A stretch of 18,406 nucleotides of DNA from Porticoccaceae bacterium (lineage in GTDB: Bacteria; Pseudomonadota; Gammaproteobacteria; Pseudomonadales; Porticoccaceae). The notes under the pieces are model-generated. The model was not told the origin of the DNA and searched no databases. It saw nothing but the letters and a program-made list of their open reading frames with translations. Shown here piece after piece: positions 7,798 through 17,854 of this stretch. The translations under genes were made by a program, and so were the position numbers. The stretch is from the NCBI GenBank assembly GCA_002591625.1, contig PCDB01000037.1, forward strand, positions 1 to 18,406, given 5' to 3'. The stretch's first letter is position 1; each line of letters begins with the position of its first letter.

Positions 7798-8133
7798 ATG
7801 GCAGAAGTGGCGGCGATTCTAAAGGGTGCGAGAATATCGGCGCAAAAGGCGCGTCTCGTGGCCGACCAAATACGCGGAAAAGGAGTGGAGGAAGCTCTAG
7901 ATATATTAGAGTTTAGTGGGCGGAAAGGTGCTCGATTGCTTAAAAAGGTGCTCGAATCGGCCATAGCAAACGCTGAGCACAATGCCGGTTCCGATATAGA
8001 CGAGCTTTCTGTATCTTCCGTTTTTGTAGATGAAGGTAAAACGATGAAACGTATAAAGCCGAGGGCAAAAGGGAGGGCGGACAGGATCCTTAAGCGCAGT
8101 TGCCATATTACTATAAAAGTTGCAGAAAAATAG
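7798..8133 (+). CDS. rplV: 50S ribosomal protein L22
   Basis: L22 touches all 23S domains and its beta-hairpin lines the exit tunnel, where macrolide-resistance changes arise. The 111 residues show [23 protein letters not shown] near the start, [16 protein letters not shown] in the middle, and the tunnel hairpin [25 protein letters not shown] (about 83-108). The SD AGAGG precedes the ATG by about 6 nt. Confidence 0.97.
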   Translation: MAEVAAILKGARISAQKARLVADQIRGKGVEEALDILEFSGRKGARLLKKVLESAIANAEHNAGSDIDELSVSSVFVDEGKTMKRIKPRAKGRADRILKRSCHITIKVAEK

Positions 8134-8154
8134 TTACGGGTCGGGAGATATTAA

Positions 8155-8829
8155 ATGGGCCAAAAAGTTCACCCAACTGGAATTCGGTTAGGCATCGTAA
8201 AGAAGCATAGTTCCACTTGGTACGCAGGTAGCAGAGATTATTCGGAGAAGCTATATCAGGATTTGACTGTTAGGCAGTTCATATGCGAGCGGTTAGAGCA
8301 TGCCTCGGTTAGTCGTGTGGATATCGAACGTCCATCAGATAGTGCTCGGATTACTATTCACACAGCCAGGCCAGGTATTGTAATCGGTAAAAAAGGAGAG
8401 GATGTAGAGAATCTTCGTAAAGAAATTGCTAAAAGAATGGAGTGTCCGGTTCAAATAAATATAGAAGAAATTCGAAAGCCTGATTTGGACGCCTCATTGA
8501 CTGCGCAAAACGTTGCTCAGCAATTGGAGCGACGAGTAATGTTTAGGCGAGCATGCAAGAGAGCACTCCAAAATGCTATGCGTGGCGGCGCATTGGGCAT
8601 TAAGATTCAAGTTAGCGGCAGGCTTGGCGGCGCTGAGATTGCGCGAACGGAATGGTATAGAGAAGGACGAGTTCCGTTGCATACTCTGAGAGCTGACATT
8701 GACTATGCGATGGCTAGAGCGAATACAACCTATGGTGTTATAGGCGTAAAGATCTGGATTTTCAAGGGTGAAATTTTAGGGGGCAATCAGCCAGAACAGC
8801 AGTCAAGTAATAAGAATGCTAGGAATTAG
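8155..8829 (+). CDS. rpsC: 30S ribosomal protein S3
   Basis: S3 lies at the mRNA entry tunnel and with S4 and S5 forms the helicase site. The 224-residue protein begins [14 protein letters not shown]. It has a type II KH RNA-binding domain ([18 protein letters not shown], about 75-92), and the C-terminal domain has [40 protein letters not shown] (about 144-183). The tail after residue 210 is short and polar, variable in the family. Confidence 0.97.
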   Translation: MGQKVHPTGIRLGIVKKHSSTWYAGSRDYSEKLYQDLTVRQFICERLEHASVSRVDIERPSDSARITIHTARPGIVIGKKGEDVENLRKEIAKRMECPVQINIEEIRKPDLDASLTAQNVAQQLERRVMFRRACKRALQNAMRGGALGIKIQVSGRLGGAEIARTEWYREGRVPLHTLRADIDYAMARANTTYGVIGVKIWIFKGEILGGNQPEQQSSNKNARN

Positions 8830-8848
8830 GTAATAAGGACTATTTACA

Positions 8849-9262
8849 ATGCTGCAACCGAAGCGCACTAAATTTCGCAAAATGCATAAGGGCCGGAACC
8901 GAGGGTTATCGTCGAGGGGATGTAGAGTTAATTTCGGTGAGTTCGGTTTAAAAGCTATTGGTCGTGGCAGGATAACGGCGCGCCAAATTGAAGCAGCACG
9001 TCGTGCTATTTCTAGACATATTAAGCGTGGCGGTAAAATTTGGATTCGTGTTTTCCCAGACAAACCAATCACAAAAAAACCTTTAGAGGTCAGAATGGGC
9101 AAAGGAAAAGGTAACGTCGAGTATTGGGTGACGCTAGTGCAACCTGGGCGAGTACTATATGAAATGGAAGGTGTAAGTGAACAGCTTGCTAGGGAAGCCT
9201 TTGATTTGGCAGCCGCCAAACTCCCAGTTGCTACAACGTTTGTTAAGCGATCGGTGATGTAA
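8849..9262 (+). CDS. rplP: 50S ribosomal protein L16
   Basis: L16 contacts A-site tRNA and finishes 50S maturation. The 137-residue product starts [19 protein letters not shown] and contains [23 protein letters not shown] and the conserved [22 protein letters not shown] loop (about 69-90), the region hydroxylated by YcfD (RoxA) on arginine in E. coli. rpmC follows after 2 nt. Confidence 0.97.
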   Translation: MLQPKRTKFRKMHKGRNRGLSSRGCRVNFGEFGLKAIGRGRITARQIEAARRAISRHIKRGGKIWIRVFPDKPITKKPLEVRMGKGKGNVEYWVTLVQPGRVLYEMEGVSEQLAREAFDLAAAKLPVATTFVKRSVM

Positions 9263-9264
9263 TT

Positions 9265-9456
9265 ATGAAAGTCGATGAATTGCGTCAAAAAACAAGTGAT
9301 GAATTAGTGGAAGCCTTGAATGCTGAGTTAAAAGAACAATTCAGGCTTCGAATGCAAAAAAGCTCAGGTGAGTTCAACCAAACCCACCTGCTAAAATTGT
9401 CTCGTCGTAACGTTGCCAAGATAAAAACGGTCATGACAGAGAAGACTGGAGCATAG
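9265..9456 (+). CDS. rpmC: 50S ribosomal protein L29
   Basis: L29 is a small helical hairpin near the tunnel exit, next to L23. The 63 residues show the family pattern [21 protein letters not shown], then the [12 protein letters not shown] turn and the second helix [18 protein letters not shown]. Its ATG is 2 nt after the rplP stop and its own stop is 1 nt before rpsQ, so translation is tightly coupled. Confidence 0.95.
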   Translation: MKVDELRQKTSDELVEALNAELKEQFRLRMQKSSGEFNQTHLLKLSRRNVAKIKTVMTEKTGA

Positions 9457-9457
9457 A

Positions 9458-9721
9458 ATGGCAGTTATAACAAAAAAAACGCGCAGTTTGGCGGGGAGAG
9501 TTGTAAGCGATAAGGCGAATAAAACCGCAACCGTTTTGGTAGAGCGTCGAGTAAAGCATCCGATGTATGGGAAGATATTGACAAGATCTTCAAAAATAAA
9601 AGTTCATGATGAAAACAATGAAGCAAAAACAGGTGATTTTGTTACTATTTCAGAGGGCAGACCTAAATCGAAAACGAAATCATGGATACTCGTGAGTGTT
9701 GACGAAAAGGCTGCAGGTTAA
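9458..9721 (+). CDS. rpsQ: 30S ribosomal protein S17
   Basis: S17 is an OB-fold primary binder of 16S rRNA. The 87-residue product includes [42 protein letters not shown], the family's core, followed by [18 protein letters not shown]. It is the last gene of the S10 block; rplN follows after 35 nt with no promoter I can recognise, so the S10 and spc blocks look continuous. Confidence 0.96.
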   Translation: MAVITKKTRSLAGRVVSDKANKTATVLVERRVKHPMYGKILTRSSKIKVHDENNEAKTGDFVTISEGRPKSKTKSWILVSVDEKAAG

Positions 9722-9756
9722 TATTTCTATGACCAACAAAATAGCTGGATAAGATA

Positions 9757-10125
9757 ATGATTCAGACAGAAAGTTACCTCGATGTAGCAGATAATAGTGG
9801 TGCTCGGCGAGTTATGTGTATTAAGGTTTTGGGCGGTTCCCACCGACGCTATGCCAAGGTCGGTGATATTATCAAGGTAACTGTAAAAGAAGCTATCCCA
9901 CGGGGTAAAGTTAAAAAAGGACAAGTTATGAGTGCCGTTGTCGTTCGAACTAAAAAGGGTTTGCGGCGCCAGGATGGCAGTTTGATAAAATTTGATGACA
10001 ATGCGGCTGTTCTCTTAAACGCAAGCCTTGCGCCTGTTGGCACTCGTATTTTTGGACCTGTGACTCGTGAGCTCAGGAACGAGCGTTTTATGAGGATAAT
10101 TTCTCTTGCACCCGAAGTGCTATAG
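9757..10125 (+). CDS. rplN: 50S ribosomal protein L14
   Basis: L14 forms an intersubunit bridge and is the target of the silencing factor RsfS. The 122 residues match the family exactly in length: [65 protein letters not shown] and FGPVTRELR. It is the first gene of what is the spc operon in E. coli. Confidence 0.97.
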   Translation: MIQTESYLDVADNSGARRVMCIKVLGGSHRRYAKVGDIIKVTVKEAIPRGKVKKGQVMSAVVVRTKKGLRRQDGSLIKFDDNAAVLLNASLAPVGTRIFGPVTRELRNERFMRIISLAPEVL

Positions 10126-10139
10126 GAGCAGTTTCTAAA

Positions 10140-10463
10140 ATGGCAATGTCTAAAATCAAACGTGATGATGAAGTTATAGTGCTTGCTGGGAAAGACAAAG
10201 GTAAGCGAGGCAAAGTCCTAAAGATCGTAGACGGGGGCAGAGTTATTGTCGGCGGAATTCAGCTGGTAAAAAAGCATCAAAAGCCGAACCCACAATTGGG
10301 AGTGCAAGGCGGAATAATTGAGCGAGAAGCCCCTATTCATGTCTCGAATATTGCTATCTTTAACTCAGAAACGAATAAGGGCGATAAAGTGGGATTTAAA
10401 ATGTCGGGAAACAAACAAAAGATTCGCTTCTTCAAATCCACGGGCAAATCAATCGATGAATGA
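10140..10463 (+). CDS. rplX: 50S ribosomal protein L24
   Basis: L24 initiates 50S assembly at the 23S 5' end. The 107-residue product has a KOW-type motif, [21 protein letters not shown] (about 9-29), and [34 protein letters not shown]. The first ATG (10140) is preferred over the second two codons later because AGGAG (10124-10128) is 11 nt from the first and 17 nt from the second. The gene ends TGA at 10461-10463. Confidence 0.96.
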   Translation: MAMSKIKRDDEVIVLAGKDKGKRGKVLKIVDGGRVIVGGIQLVKKHQKPNPQLGVQGGIIEREAPIHVSNIAIFNSETNKGDKVGFKMSGNKQKIRFFKSTGKSIDE

Positions 10464-10480
10464 TTTTGCAGGGCATTAGG

Positions 10481-11023
10481 ATGATCCGATTAAAAGAACT
10501 TTACAGAAACGAATTAACAGAAAAACTCAAGACTGAACTGTCATTAGCAAATGTTATGGAGGTTCCGCGTGTCACTAAGATCACCCTGAATATGGGTGTC
10601 GGGGAAGCTATTGGTGATAAAAAAGCTCTTGAGAGTGCAGTTTCTGATCTTGCTTTGATTTCGGGGCAAAAGCCAGTTGTTACAAAAGCTCGAAGATCGA
10701 TAGCTGGGTTTAAAGTCCGACAAGGGTGGCCTATTGGAGCAAAAGTTACTCTTCGTAGAAATCGTATGTATGATTTTTTGGAGCGTTTGATCGGTATAGC
10801 TATCCCCAGGATTAGAGATTTTCGAGGCATCAGCCCGAAGCAGTTTGATGGTAGAGGAAATTTCTCAATGGGGATTAGCGAGCAAATAATTTTTCCCGAA
10901 ATAGATTACGAGAAAATCGACAAAATACGCGGTATGGATATAACAATTACTACAACGGCTAGAAATGATGCTGAGGGATTGGCGTTGTTGAAAGCTTTTA
11001 ATTTTCCTTTGAAGGGTCGTTAA
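10481..11023 (+). CDS. rplE: 50S ribosomal protein L5
   Basis: L5 binds 5S rRNA in the central protuberance and contacts P-site tRNA. Starting at 10481 gives 180 residues (E. coli 179), beginning [16 protein letters not shown] (10470-10473) is 7 nt upstream. An in-frame ATG at 10460 overlapping the rplX stop would add seven residues without family support, so it is rejected. Landmarks are [77 protein letters not shown] and DITITTTA. Confidence 0.95.
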   Translation: MIRLKELYRNELTEKLKTELSLANVMEVPRVTKITLNMGVGEAIGDKKALESAVSDLALISGQKPVVTKARRSIAGFKVRQGWPIGAKVTLRRNRMYDFLERLIGIAIPRIRDFRGISPKQFDGRGNFSMGISEQIIFPEIDYEKIDKIRGMDITITTTARNDAEGLALLKAFNFPLKGR

Positions 11024-11024
11024 A

Positions 11025-11330
11025 ATGGCAAAAGTTTCCATGGTTCAGCGAGAAAAAAAGCGAGCCAGAATGGTACAGAAATATGCGGAAAAGCGCAGTG
11101 AACTCAAGGCTATAATTGGAGATTTAAAGAGCTCTGATGAAGAACGTTGGGAGGCGCAAATTAAGCTTCAAAAGCTTCCCAGGGACTCCAGCCCGACGCG
11201 TCAGCAAAATCGCTGTCGAATTACCGGCAGGCCCCATGGTGTATACCGCAAATTTGGTTTGTGTCGCAATATTCTTCGTGAAGCAGCAATGCGCGGCGAA
11301 GTTCCTGGATTGGTAAAATCCAGTTGGTAG
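11025..11330 (+). CDS. rpsN: 30S ribosomal protein S14 (long, zinc-free type)
   Basis: S14 is a head protein near S3 and S10. It is the 101-residue form typical of proteobacteria: [33 protein letters not shown] (about 51-83) lacks the CxxC pair of the short zinc-binding S14. The end [17 protein letters not shown] is conserved. Only 1 nt separates it from rplE. Confidence 0.97.
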   Translation: MAKVSMVQREKKRARMVQKYAEKRSELKAIIGDLKSSDEERWEAQIKLQKLPRDSSPTRQQNRCRITGRPHGVYRKFGLCRNILREAAMRGEVPGLVKSSW

Positions 11331-11346
11331 TTATGGGAGTTTCTTT

Positions 11347-11739
11347 ATGAGTTTGCAAGATCCAGTCGCTGACATGTTGACTAGAATCCGAAATGCGCAT
11401 CACAGGAATAAGATAGAGGTAGGTATGCCATCCTCCGGAATCAAAGTATCAATTGCCAAAGTATTAAAAGAGGAGGGATACATCGTTGATTTTAGGGTGA
11501 GTGATGAAGCGAAACCGTCCCTGATACTCCATCTGAAGTATTTTGAGGGTAAACCAGTAATAGCTGAAATAGACCGCTTCAGTAAGCCCAGTTTGCGTCA
11601 GTACTGTGGTAAAAATGATTTGCCGAAAGTGCGCGGTGGTTTGGGTGTTGCCATTGTTTCAACGAGTAAGGGCGTCATGACCGACCGATCAGCTAGAGCA
11701 GCTGGGATTGGTGGTGAAATCTTATGCACGGTGTTTTGA
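11347..11739 (+). CDS. rpsH: 30S ribosomal protein S8
   Basis: S8 binds the 16S central domain; in E. coli it represses the spc operon by binding a 16S-like hairpin near rplE. The 130 residues show [37 protein letters not shown] and the C-terminal RNA-binding [40 protein letters not shown] did not find an obvious S8-type target around the rplE start by eye. Confidence 0.97.
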   Translation: MSLQDPVADMLTRIRNAHHRNKIEVGMPSSGIKVSIAKVLKEEGYIVDFRVSDEAKPSLILHLKYFEGKPVIAEIDRFSKPSLRQYCGKNDLPKVRGGLGVAIVSTSKGVMTDRSARAAGIGGEILCTVF

Positions 11740-11751
11740 TGGATTTAAAAT

Positions 11752-12285
11752 ATGTCTAGAGTGGCAAAAAAACCTATACCGGTTCCAAATAGTGTCAAGA
11801 TTTCGATGACTGATTCTGAAATTTCGGTTAAAGGGTCCAAGGGTGAGCTGTCAATGCCAATTAACGCAGATGTTGAAATTGTCAATGATGGCAACAAACT
11901 TATGTTTGCTCCCAGATTTGACACCGCATTTTCCAGAGCAATGTCAGGCACTACTCGGGCACTGGTCAACAATATGGTTACTGGTGTTAGTGATGGGTTC
12001 GAAAAAAAGATTGAGTTGTTCGGGGTGGGTTTTAGAGCGCAAGTGCAGGGTAAGAGCGTAAACTTGACGCTTGGCTTTTCCCATCCTGTAGTTTATGAAC
12101 TCCCAGAAGGCGTGACTGCCGAAACACCTAGTCAGACGGAGTTGTTGCTCAAGTCCTCGGACAAGCAAAAATTAGGACAAGCAGCTGCTGAGATTCGAGC
12201 GTTTAGGCCTCCTGAACCTTATAAAGGAAAAGGAGTGAGAATTGAGAATGAGTATATAAGGCGCAAAGAAGCTAAGAAAAAGTAA
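11752..12285 (+). CDS. rplF: 50S ribosomal protein L6
   Basis: L6 lies at the base of the L7/L12 stalk near the factor-binding site. The 177-residue protein has the duplicated alpha/beta fold: [16 protein letters not shown] at the start, [33 protein letters not shown] in the middle, and [30 protein letters not shown] at the end, the last being the L6 family signature. Confidence 0.97.
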   Translation: MSRVAKKPIPVPNSVKISMTDSEISVKGSKGELSMPINADVEIVNDGNKLMFAPRFDTAFSRAMSGTTRALVNNMVTGVSDGFEKKIELFGVGFRAQVQGKSVNLTLGFSHPVVYELPEGVTAETPSQTELLLKSSDKQKLGQAAAEIRAFRPPEPYKGKGVRIENEYIRRKEAKKK

Positions 12286-12296
12286 TAGGATTTAAG

Positions 12297-12647
12297 ATGA
12301 GCGTTAAAAAGGCATCACGCCAACGTCGAGCAAAACGGACAAGGATGAAAATTAGGCAGCAAAACTCGCTGAGACTTTGCGTGAATAGAACTCCACGGCA
12401 TATGTATGCCCAAGTTATTGGCCCAGATGGTGACCGGACTTTAGCTAGTGCGTCTACCTTGGAGGCGGATCTAAAGGCAGGTAAAACGGGTAATATCGAT
12501 TCGGCTGCTCTAGTGGGAAAATTGGTTGCTGAGCGGGCAGTTGCCGCTGGTATCACACTAGTTGCCTTTGATCGCAGTGGATTTAAATACCACGGTCGAG
12601 TGAAAGCGCTTGCAGATGCTGCTCGAGAGGCCGGTCTTAAGTTTTAA
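12297..12647 (+). CDS. rplR: 50S ribosomal protein L18
   Basis: L18 binds 5S rRNA together with L5 and L25. The 116 residues have a basic N-terminal arm ([20 protein letters not shown]) and the core [60 protein letters not shown], typical of the family. Confidence 0.96.
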   Translation: MSVKKASRQRRAKRTRMKIRQQNSLRLCVNRTPRHMYAQVIGPDGDRTLASASTLEADLKAGKTGNIDSAALVGKLVAERAVAAGITLVAFDRSGFKYHGRVKALADAAREAGLKF

Positions 12648-12664
12648 TATAGGATAGAGAAGTT

Positions 12665-13168
12665 ATGGCTTTGATAGATCAAGATGCTGCCGAGGGAATG
12701 ATAGAAAAGTTGGTTCAGGTCAACAGAGTGGCAAAGACAGTTAAAGGGGGAAGAATCTTTGGGTTCACTGCTTTGACTGTGGTCGGAGATGGCAATGGCA
12801 AAGTTGGCTTCGGTCGCGGAAAGGCTCGTGAAGTGCCACAGGCAATTCAAAAAGCGATGGAAGCAGCGCGGAGGAATATGATCACAGTAGCCCTAGATGG
12901 TTCGACCATTCAATATCCAGTTAAAGGTATTCATGCCGCCTCAAAAATATACATGCAACCGGCGTCGGAGGGGACCGGAGTTATAGCAGGTGGAGCTATG
13001 CGGGCTGTTCTTGAATTGGCGGGCGTTCAGGATGTACTAGCCAAATGCTATGGTTCAACAAACCCTGTAAATGTGGTGCGGGCTACCTTCAATGCATTAA
13101 AGGAAATGAGGTCTCCAGAGGACGTTGCGCTTAAAAGAGGTAAGGCAGTTGAAGAAATTTTAAACTAG
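12665..13168 (+). CDS. rpsE: 30S ribosomal protein S5
   Basis: S5 takes part in decoding fidelity and the mRNA helicase site. The 167-residue protein contains the N-terminal double-stranded-RNA-binding-like domain ([59 protein letters not shown], about 15-73) and the C-terminal ribosomal S5 domain with [43 protein letters not shown]. Length and motifs are normal. Confidence 0.97.
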   Translation: MALIDQDAAEGMIEKLVQVNRVAKTVKGGRIFGFTALTVVGDGNGKVGFGRGKAREVPQAIQKAMEAARRNMITVALDGSTIQYPVKGIHAASKIYMQPASEGTGVIAGGAMRAVLELAGVQDVLAKCYGSTNPVNVVRATFNALKEMRSPEDVALKRGKAVEEILN

Positions 13169-13208
13169 TTGTTTTCTATCTTTGAATGAACATATTGGGA
13201 AGGACAAA

Positions 13209-13397
13209 ATGGCGAAAACAAGAAATCTCAAAGTAACTCTTACCAAGAGCAAAATTGGGCGCCTAAAAAGTCATAAATCTTGTATAACTGGTCTGGGTTT
13301 AAGACGCATTGGCCACACTGTGGTTGTCGAAGATACGCCTGCAATCCGAGGTATGATAAATAAAGTGAATTATATGTTGCGAGTAGAGGCACATTGA
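13209..13397 (+). CDS. rpmD: 50S ribosomal protein L30
   Basis: L30 is a small 50S protein binding 23S and 5S contact regions. Starting at 13209 yields 62 residues, close to the 59 of E. coli, beginning [23 protein letters not shown] and including [33 protein letters not shown] immediately upstream (ending 13204) is the SD. An in-frame ATG at 13182 adds nine non-conserved residues and has no SD, so it is rejected. rplO begins 1 nt after the stop. Confidence 0.94.
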   Translation: MAKTRNLKVTLTKSKIGRLKSHKSCITGLGLRRIGHTVVVEDTPAIRGMINKVNYMLRVEAH

Positions 13398-13398
13398 C

Positions 13399-13833
13399 AT
13401 GTATTTAAATACTTTAAGACCAGCATCTGGCAGTAAGAAAGAATCAAAGCGTGTTGGCCGCGGAATTGGTAGTGGTTCTGGTAAGACAGGTGGTCGAGGC
13501 CATAAAGGTCAGAAATCTCGTTCAGGGGGATCGGTGCGTCCCGGCTTCGAGGGTGGTCAGATGCCTTTGCAAAAACGCTTGCCCAAATACGGATTCACCT
13601 CCCGTCTTGCCTCTGTAACTGCAGAGATTAGGCTATCTGAGCTTAATCTCATAGATGCTAAAATAATAGATTTGGCAGAGCTTCGTAAGGCAGGTTTGGT
13701 TAAAGCTAGTTGTCGTCGAGCTAAAGTGTTTGCGTCTGGTGAAATTGGGAAGTCGATTTCATTGAGAGGCATTGGAGCGACAAAAGGTGCTAGAGCTGCT
13801 ATCGAGGCAGCCGGCGGAGATGTGGAAGAGTAG
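13399..13833 (+). CDS. rplO: 50S ribosomal protein L15
   Basis: L15 is a late 50S assembly protein. The 144-residue product has a long basic glycine-rich N-terminal extension ([33 protein letters not shown], about 12-44), then [23 protein letters not shown] and a globular C-terminal domain. The start MYLNTLRPA replaces the usual MRLNTLSPA but keeps NTL. secY follows after 6 nt. Confidence 0.96.
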   Translation: MYLNTLRPASGSKKESKRVGRGIGSGSGKTGGRGHKGQKSRSGGSVRPGFEGGQMPLQKRLPKYGFTSRLASVTAEIRLSELNLIDAKIIDLAELRKAGLVKASCRRAKVFASGEIGKSISLRGIGATKGARAAIEAAGGDVEE

Positions 13834-13839
13834 CTTTAT

Positions 13840-15153
13840 ATGGCTTCAATCGCAGCATTACGAAATCAGAAAGGCTTGAGCGAATTGTGGGCTCGTCTGC
13901 GCTTTTTATTCTTGGCAATTATTATATATCGTATAGGTACACATATACCCGTTCCTGGTTTTGATCCGGATCGCTTGAGTGAGCTTTTTACTCAAAATCA
14001 GGGGACTTTCCTTGGACTTTTCAACATGTTCTCTGGCGGGGCGTTAGAAAGAATGAGCATTTTGGCCCTAGGTGTAATGCCATACATATCTGCGTCAATT
14101 ATTATGCAATTGCTGGCGGCTACGGTGCCAACCTTAGAGCAATTAAAAAAAGAAGGGGACACTGGTCGCAGGCAAATTAATCAATATACGAGATATGGAA
14201 CTGTGATTTTGTCGCTCATTCAAGGTACTGCGATGGCAGTGGGGTTTGCTTCCCAAGGGCTCGCATATGAGATAAATTTGCTGTTTTACATGGTTGCTAT
14301 TGCTTCTCTTGTGGCAGGAGCAGTGTTTCTCATGTGGCTGGGGGAACAGATTACGGAGAGAGGAATCGGTAACGGAATATCTATGTTAATTTTCGCTGGA
14401 ATCGTTGCGGGGATCCCAGGTGCAATTGGCCAAGCTCTAGAATCGGCGCGCCAAGGTGATATTAATCCTGTCATGCTAATTTTCATTCTCTTCATTGCAG
14501 TGGCAGTGGTTTATTTTGTTGTTTTTATTGAAAGAGGACAACGTCGATTGAAGGTTAACTATGCGCAACGTCAGGGACGTAAGGCATACAACGCTCAAAC
14601 ATCACACTTGCCTTTGAAGGTAAACATGGCTGGGGTTATACCTGCAATCTTCGCTAGCAGCTTACTCTTGTTTCCCACCTCGATAAGTCAGTGGTTTGGC
14701 CAAGGCACGGGCGCGCCCTCTTGGCTGCAGGATGCGGCAATTCTAATAGGTCCCGGACAACCGCTGCATATCATACTATTCTCTGCTCTAATTATTTTCT
14801 TTAGCTTCTTCTATACGGCCTTGATGTACAACCCCAAGGAAGTTGCAGACAACCTAAAAAAGGGCGGTGCATTTCTATCAGGCATAAGGCCTGGTGAGAA
14901 TACAGCCAAATATATAGACACTGTAACTACTCGATTGACCTTGATTGGCGGAATATATATTACGTTAATCTGTTTGATGCCACAATTTTTGAACGTCTAC
15001 TTTAATGTGCCGTTTTATTTGGGTGGCACATCACTGCTAATTGCAGTTGTGGTGACAATGGATTTCATGGCTCAGATCCAGTCGCACTTAATGTCTCAGC
15101 AATATGACTCGCTGATGAAGAAAGCGAATTTGAAGAATATTGGTAGAAAATAG
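13840..15153 (+). CDS. secY: Protein translocase subunit SecY
   Basis: SecY is the channel of the Sec translocon in the inner membrane. The 437-residue protein should span the membrane ten times. Recognisable stretches are [22 protein letters not shown] (TM1), the plug-region [33 protein letters not shown] (about 60-92), [26 protein letters not shown] (about 168-193), the cytosolic loop [18 protein letters not shown] (about 228-245) that contacts SecA and ribosomes, and [21 protein letters not shown] (about 344-364). Its place between rplO and rpmJ is conserved across bacteria. Confidence 0.98.
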   Translation: MASIAALRNQKGLSELWARLRFLFLAIIIYRIGTHIPVPGFDPDRLSELFTQNQGTFLGLFNMFSGGALERMSILALGVMPYISASIIMQLLAATVPTLEQLKKEGDTGRRQINQYTRYGTVILSLIQGTAMAVGFASQGLAYEINLLFYMVAIASLVAGAVFLMWLGEQITERGIGNGISMLIFAGIVAGIPGAIGQALESARQGDINPVMLIFILFIAVAVVYFVVFIERGQRRLKVNYAQRQGRKAYNAQTSHLPLKVNMAGVIPAIFASSLLLFPTSISQWFGQGTGAPSWLQDAAILIGPGQPLHIILFSALIIFFSFFYTALMYNPKEVADNLKKGGAFLSGIRPGENTAKYIDTVTTRLTLIGGIYITLICLMPQFLNVYFNVPFYLGGTSLLIAVVVTMDFMAQIQSHLMSQQYDSLMKKANLKNIGRK

Positions 15154-15165
15154 AGAGGGGTTCCG

Positions 15166-15282
15166 GTGAAAGTTAGAGCATCTGTAAAAAAAATCTGCCG
15201 AAACTGTAAGGTCATCAAGCGAAAAGGGGTGTTGCGCGTGATTTGCAGTGTCGAACCGCGTCACAAGCAAAGGCAAGGGTAA
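15166..15282 (+). CDS. rpmJ: 50S ribosomal protein L36 (zinc-binding type)
   Basis: L36 is the smallest 50S protein. The 38-residue product begins with GTG (15166), preceded by GAGAGGGG, and reads [14 protein letters not shown], then [22 protein letters not shown]. The zinc ligands Cys11, Cys14, Cys27 and His33 are intact, so this is the zinc-containing form. It equals E. coli L36 in length and lies 12 nt after secY. Confidence 0.97.
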   Translation: MKVRASVKKICRNCKVIKRKGVLRVICSVEPRHKQRQG

Positions 15283-15287
15283 TCAGG

Positions 15288-15316
15288 TTGCTTTTTTGCT
15301 TGTCTATCGCTATGCT
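15288..15316 (+). promoter_or_regulatory. Candidate alpha-operon promoter
   Basis: TTGCTT (15288-15293), a 17-nt spacer and TATGCT (15311-15316) are followed by a C-rich discriminator ACACCGCC. The -35 TTGCTT also pairs with AAGCAA at 15265-15270 (inside rpmJ) and is followed by more T, so the same bases could form a weak terminator for the secY-rpmJ transcript. Both readings are by eye. Confidence 0.45.
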
Positions 15317-15322
15317 ACACCG

Positions 15323-15400
15323 CCATTTTGCGGGCGTCGCCGGGTATCTGCGAAACATTAAAGAGTATGGAGTAATATAAATGGCCCGTATTGGTGGGAT
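15323..15400 (+). promoter_or_regulatory. Alpha-operon leader (probable S4-responsive element)
   Basis: The 98-nt gap before rpsM ends with AACATTAAAGAGTATGGAGTAATATAAATGGCCCGTAT (15354-15391 when read in pieces), which follows the E. coli alpha leader closely around the SD and start, where a nested pseudoknot binds S4 and traps the 30S subunit. GGAG at 15371-15374 is the SD. rpsD (S4) is the third gene of this unit. The pseudoknot itself was not folded, so the S4 response is inferred. Confidence 0.5.
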
Positions 15401-15737
15401 AAACATCCCTGATAATAAGCATGCCGTTATTTCATTAACCTATGTATATGGTATTGGTCGTCCAAGTGCTAAAAGGATTTGCGCAGAAGTTGGCATTAAA
15501 GAGTCTACAAAGGTGGCCGAATTGGATGATGCGGAGCTCGACAAGCTTCGTGCATGTGTCGCCAAAAATGAGGTTGAAGGTGATCTTCGTCGCGAAGTGA
15601 GCATGAATATAAAGCGGCTAATGGATCTCGGATGTTACAGAGGGTTGCGGCATCGTCGGAATCTGCCGGTCAGAGGCCAGAGGACAAAAACAAATGCCCG
15701 GACGCGAAAGGGCCCTAGGCGTCCCATCAAAAGATAG
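15381..15737 (+). CDS. rpsM: 30S ribosomal protein S13
   Basis: S13 makes head bridges and contacts P-site tRNA. The 118 residues are normal: [34 protein letters not shown] at the start, [49 protein letters not shown] (about 67-115) at the end. It is the first gene of the alpha block, with its own leader. Confidence 0.98.
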   Translation: MARIGGINIPDNKHAVISLTYVYGIGRPSAKRICAEVGIKESTKVAELDDAELDKLRACVAKNEVEGDLRREVSMNIKRLMDLGCYRGLRHRRNLPVRGQRTKTNARTRKGPRRPIKR

Positions 15738-15755
15738 GTTTTAGGATCAAAACTA

Positions 15756-16148
15756 ATGGTAAAAGCCGTTTCAAAATCATCAAGAAAAAAAGTTAAAAAG
15801 ACAGTAATCGACGGTATCGCACATGTATATGCGTCCTTTAACAACACGATCGTAACCATCACTGACCGTCAAGGAAATACGCTTTCTTGGGCTACCGCGG
15901 GTGGCTCGGGTTTCAGGGGATCGCGTAAAAGCACGCCTTTCGCTGCGCAGGTGGCGGCTGAGAGGGCAGGTGAGATCGCCAAGGAATCTGGTCTGAAAAA
16001 TTTAGATGTCAAGGTTAAAGGTCCTGGTCCTGGCAGAGAGTCGGCGGTTAGGGCATTAAATAACAGCGGCTTTAAGATTACGAATATCATGGATGTCACG
16101 CCTGTGCCACACAATGGTTGCCGCCCACCTAAAAAGCGAAGAGTGTAA
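15756..16148 (+). CDS. rpsK: 30S ribosomal protein S11
   Basis: S11 forms part of the platform near the E site. The 130-residue protein shows [50 protein letters not shown] (about 22-71) and the family ending [19 protein letters not shown]. In E. coli an asparagine of S11 is converted to isoaspartate; the equivalent HNG is present. Confidence 0.97.
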   Translation: MVKAVSKSSRKKVKKTVIDGIAHVYASFNNTIVTITDRQGNTLSWATAGGSGFRGSRKSTPFAAQVAAERAGEIAKESGLKNLDVKVKGPGPGRESAVRALNNSGFKITNIMDVTPVPHNGCRPPKKRRV

Positions 16149-16159
16149 GAGGATTTCAA

Positions 16160-16780
16160 ATGGCGAGGTATCTCGGACCAACCTGTAAATTGTCACGACG
16201 AGAAGGCACCGATTTGTTTCTTAAAAGCGGGGTGCGGCCTCTAGAATCTAAGTGCCGTGCGGACAGTGCTCCAGGACAGCATGGTCAGCGACGCGGAAGA
16301 TTATCAGACTATGCCGTTCAGCTGCGTGAGAAGCAAAAAGTTAGACGTATTTATGGGATCCTAGAGAAGCAGTTTCGAAACTATTACAAGTCCGCTGCAA
16401 ACACTAGAGGTAATACGGGAGAGAACCTTTTAGCTTTACTTGAACAACGTCTCGATAATGTCGTGTATAGAATGGGTTTTGGTGCTACTCGCGCAGAGTC
16501 AAGACAACTAGTCTCTCATAATGCGATTTTGGTAAATGGTAAAAGAGTGAATATCCCGTCCTATAGTGTGCAAGCAGGCGACTCGATTGCTGTTAGGGAT
16601 AAGTCAAAGAAGCAGCTAAGGATTCAAGCGGCGTTAAAGCTGGCTGCCCAGCGGGGAGTGCCAGAGTGGTTAACGACAGATTCCGATGCGATGCAGGGTA
16701 TGCTTAGCCGAGTTCCTGATCGAGCTGACCTTTCTTCAGAGATCAATGAAAATCTGATCATTGAACTTTATTCAAAGTAA
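16160..16780 (+). CDS. rpsD: 30S ribosomal protein S4
   Basis: S4 nucleates 30S assembly on the 16S 5' domain and, in E. coli, represses the alpha operon. The 206-residue product has [62 protein letters not shown], and the S4 RNA-binding domain [41 protein letters not shown] (about 94-134). The cysteines of the zinc-binding N-terminus seen in some bacteria are not present as a full set. Confidence 0.97.
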   Translation: MARYLGPTCKLSRREGTDLFLKSGVRPLESKCRADSAPGQHGQRRGRLSDYAVQLREKQKVRRIYGILEKQFRNYYKSAANTRGNTGENLLALLEQRLDNVVYRMGFGATRAESRQLVSHNAILVNGKRVNIPSYSVQAGDSIAVRDKSKKQLRIQAALKLAAQRGVPEWLTTDSDAMQGMLSRVPDRADLSSEINENLIIELYSK

Positions 16781-16808
16781 TTAGTTTATAGCTATAACAG
16801 GTAATATT

Positions 16809-17804
16809 ATGCAAAATTCACCTAACGAATTTCTTACGCCACAACATATTGATGTAACATCCAAGGGACCTACTCATGCAAGAATTATTCTCGAGCCTTT
16901 AGAGCGCGGTTTTGGACATACTTTGGGTAATGCGCTCAGGCGAATACTGCTCTCATCGATGTCTGGATGTGCAATCGTGGAAGTAGACATTAATGGTGTT
17001 GAACATGAATATGGCGCAATTGAAGGCGTGCAAGAAGATGTTATGGAGATTTTACTAAACCTCAAAGGCGTTGCTGTAGTCATGGAGGGTAGGGATGATA
17101 CTACGGTCACCCTTGATGTTGCTGGACCAGGGCCAGTCTTAGCAGGAGATATTCAACTTGACAACCATATAAAAATAATTAATCCAGAGCATTTAATCGC
17201 AAATATTGTTGGTGAAACTAGGCTAAGTATGCAGCTCAGAATAGAACGAGGACGTGGCTATCAACCTGCCGATATGAGAGTTTTCGACGATGAGACTCGA
17301 ACCGTAGGTAGGTTGAAATTAGACGCCACCTTCAGTCCTGTTTACAGTGTCTCTTATAGTGTAGAGAGCGCTAGAGTAGAAAATCGGACCGACCTTGATA
17401 AATTGGTGCTTGAGTTGGATACAAATGGAACATTAGATCCTGAGCATGCTATTCGCAGGGCTTCTACCATATTGCAACAACAGTTATCCGTGTTTGTTGA
17501 TATACAGGACCATTCTATTGCGGAACCAGAGGAGGAAGAGGTGGCAATAGATCCCGTACTGCTTCGTCCTGTCGATGACTTGGAACTAACGGTCCGCTCC
17601 GCAAATTGTTTAAAAGCTGAAAGTATCTATTATATAGGCGATTTGATTCAACGGACGGAAGTCGAGTTATTGAAAACGCCAAATTTGGGTAAGAAATCAC
17701 TTACAGAGATTAAAGACGTTCTGGCGTCTAGGGGTTTATCCTTGGGGATGCGCTTAGAGAACTGGCCACCAGTCAGTATTAAAAATGAACGTGAGTTGGT
17801 TTAG
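16809..17804 (+). CDS. rpoA: DNA-directed RNA polymerase subunit alpha
   Basis: The alpha subunit dimerises to start RNA polymerase assembly and its C-terminal domain binds UP elements and activators. The 331-residue protein has the N-terminal domain with [18 protein letters not shown] (about 35-52), then an acidic linker near 238-245 ([11 protein letters not shown]), then the C-terminal domain with [10 protein letters not shown], where Arg263 corresponds to UP-element-contacting Arg265 of E. coli, and [25 protein letters not shown]. The SD is weak (ACAGG). It sits between rpsD and rplQ as usual. Confidence 0.98.
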   Translation: MQNSPNEFLTPQHIDVTSKGPTHARIILEPLERGFGHTLGNALRRILLSSMSGCAIVEVDINGVEHEYGAIEGVQEDVMEILLNLKGVAVVMEGRDDTTVTLDVAGPGPVLAGDIQLDNHIKIINPEHLIANIVGETRLSMQLRIERGRGYQPADMRVFDDETRTVGRLKLDATFSPVYSVSYSVESARVENRTDLDKLVLELDTNGTLDPEHAIRRASTILQQQLSVFVDIQDHSIAEPEEEEVAIDPVLLRPVDDLELTVRSANCLKAESIYYIGDLIQRTEVELLKTPNLGKKSLTEIKDVLASRGLSLGMRLENWPPVSIKNERELV

Positions 17805-17854
17805 CGGTCATATAGATATAGTTACGGTTATCCAATAGTTCAAGGAGCAGTGTA

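Noticed and set aside
10460..10480. Upstream ATG for rplE overlapping the rplX stop
   Set aside because: It adds seven residues not found in L5, while the ATG at 10481 has AGGG at correct spacing and gives the family length.
13182..13208. Upstream ATG for rpmD
   Set aside because: It lacks an SD and adds residues not in L30; the ATG at 13209 has GGGAAGGA and starts MAKT as in the family.
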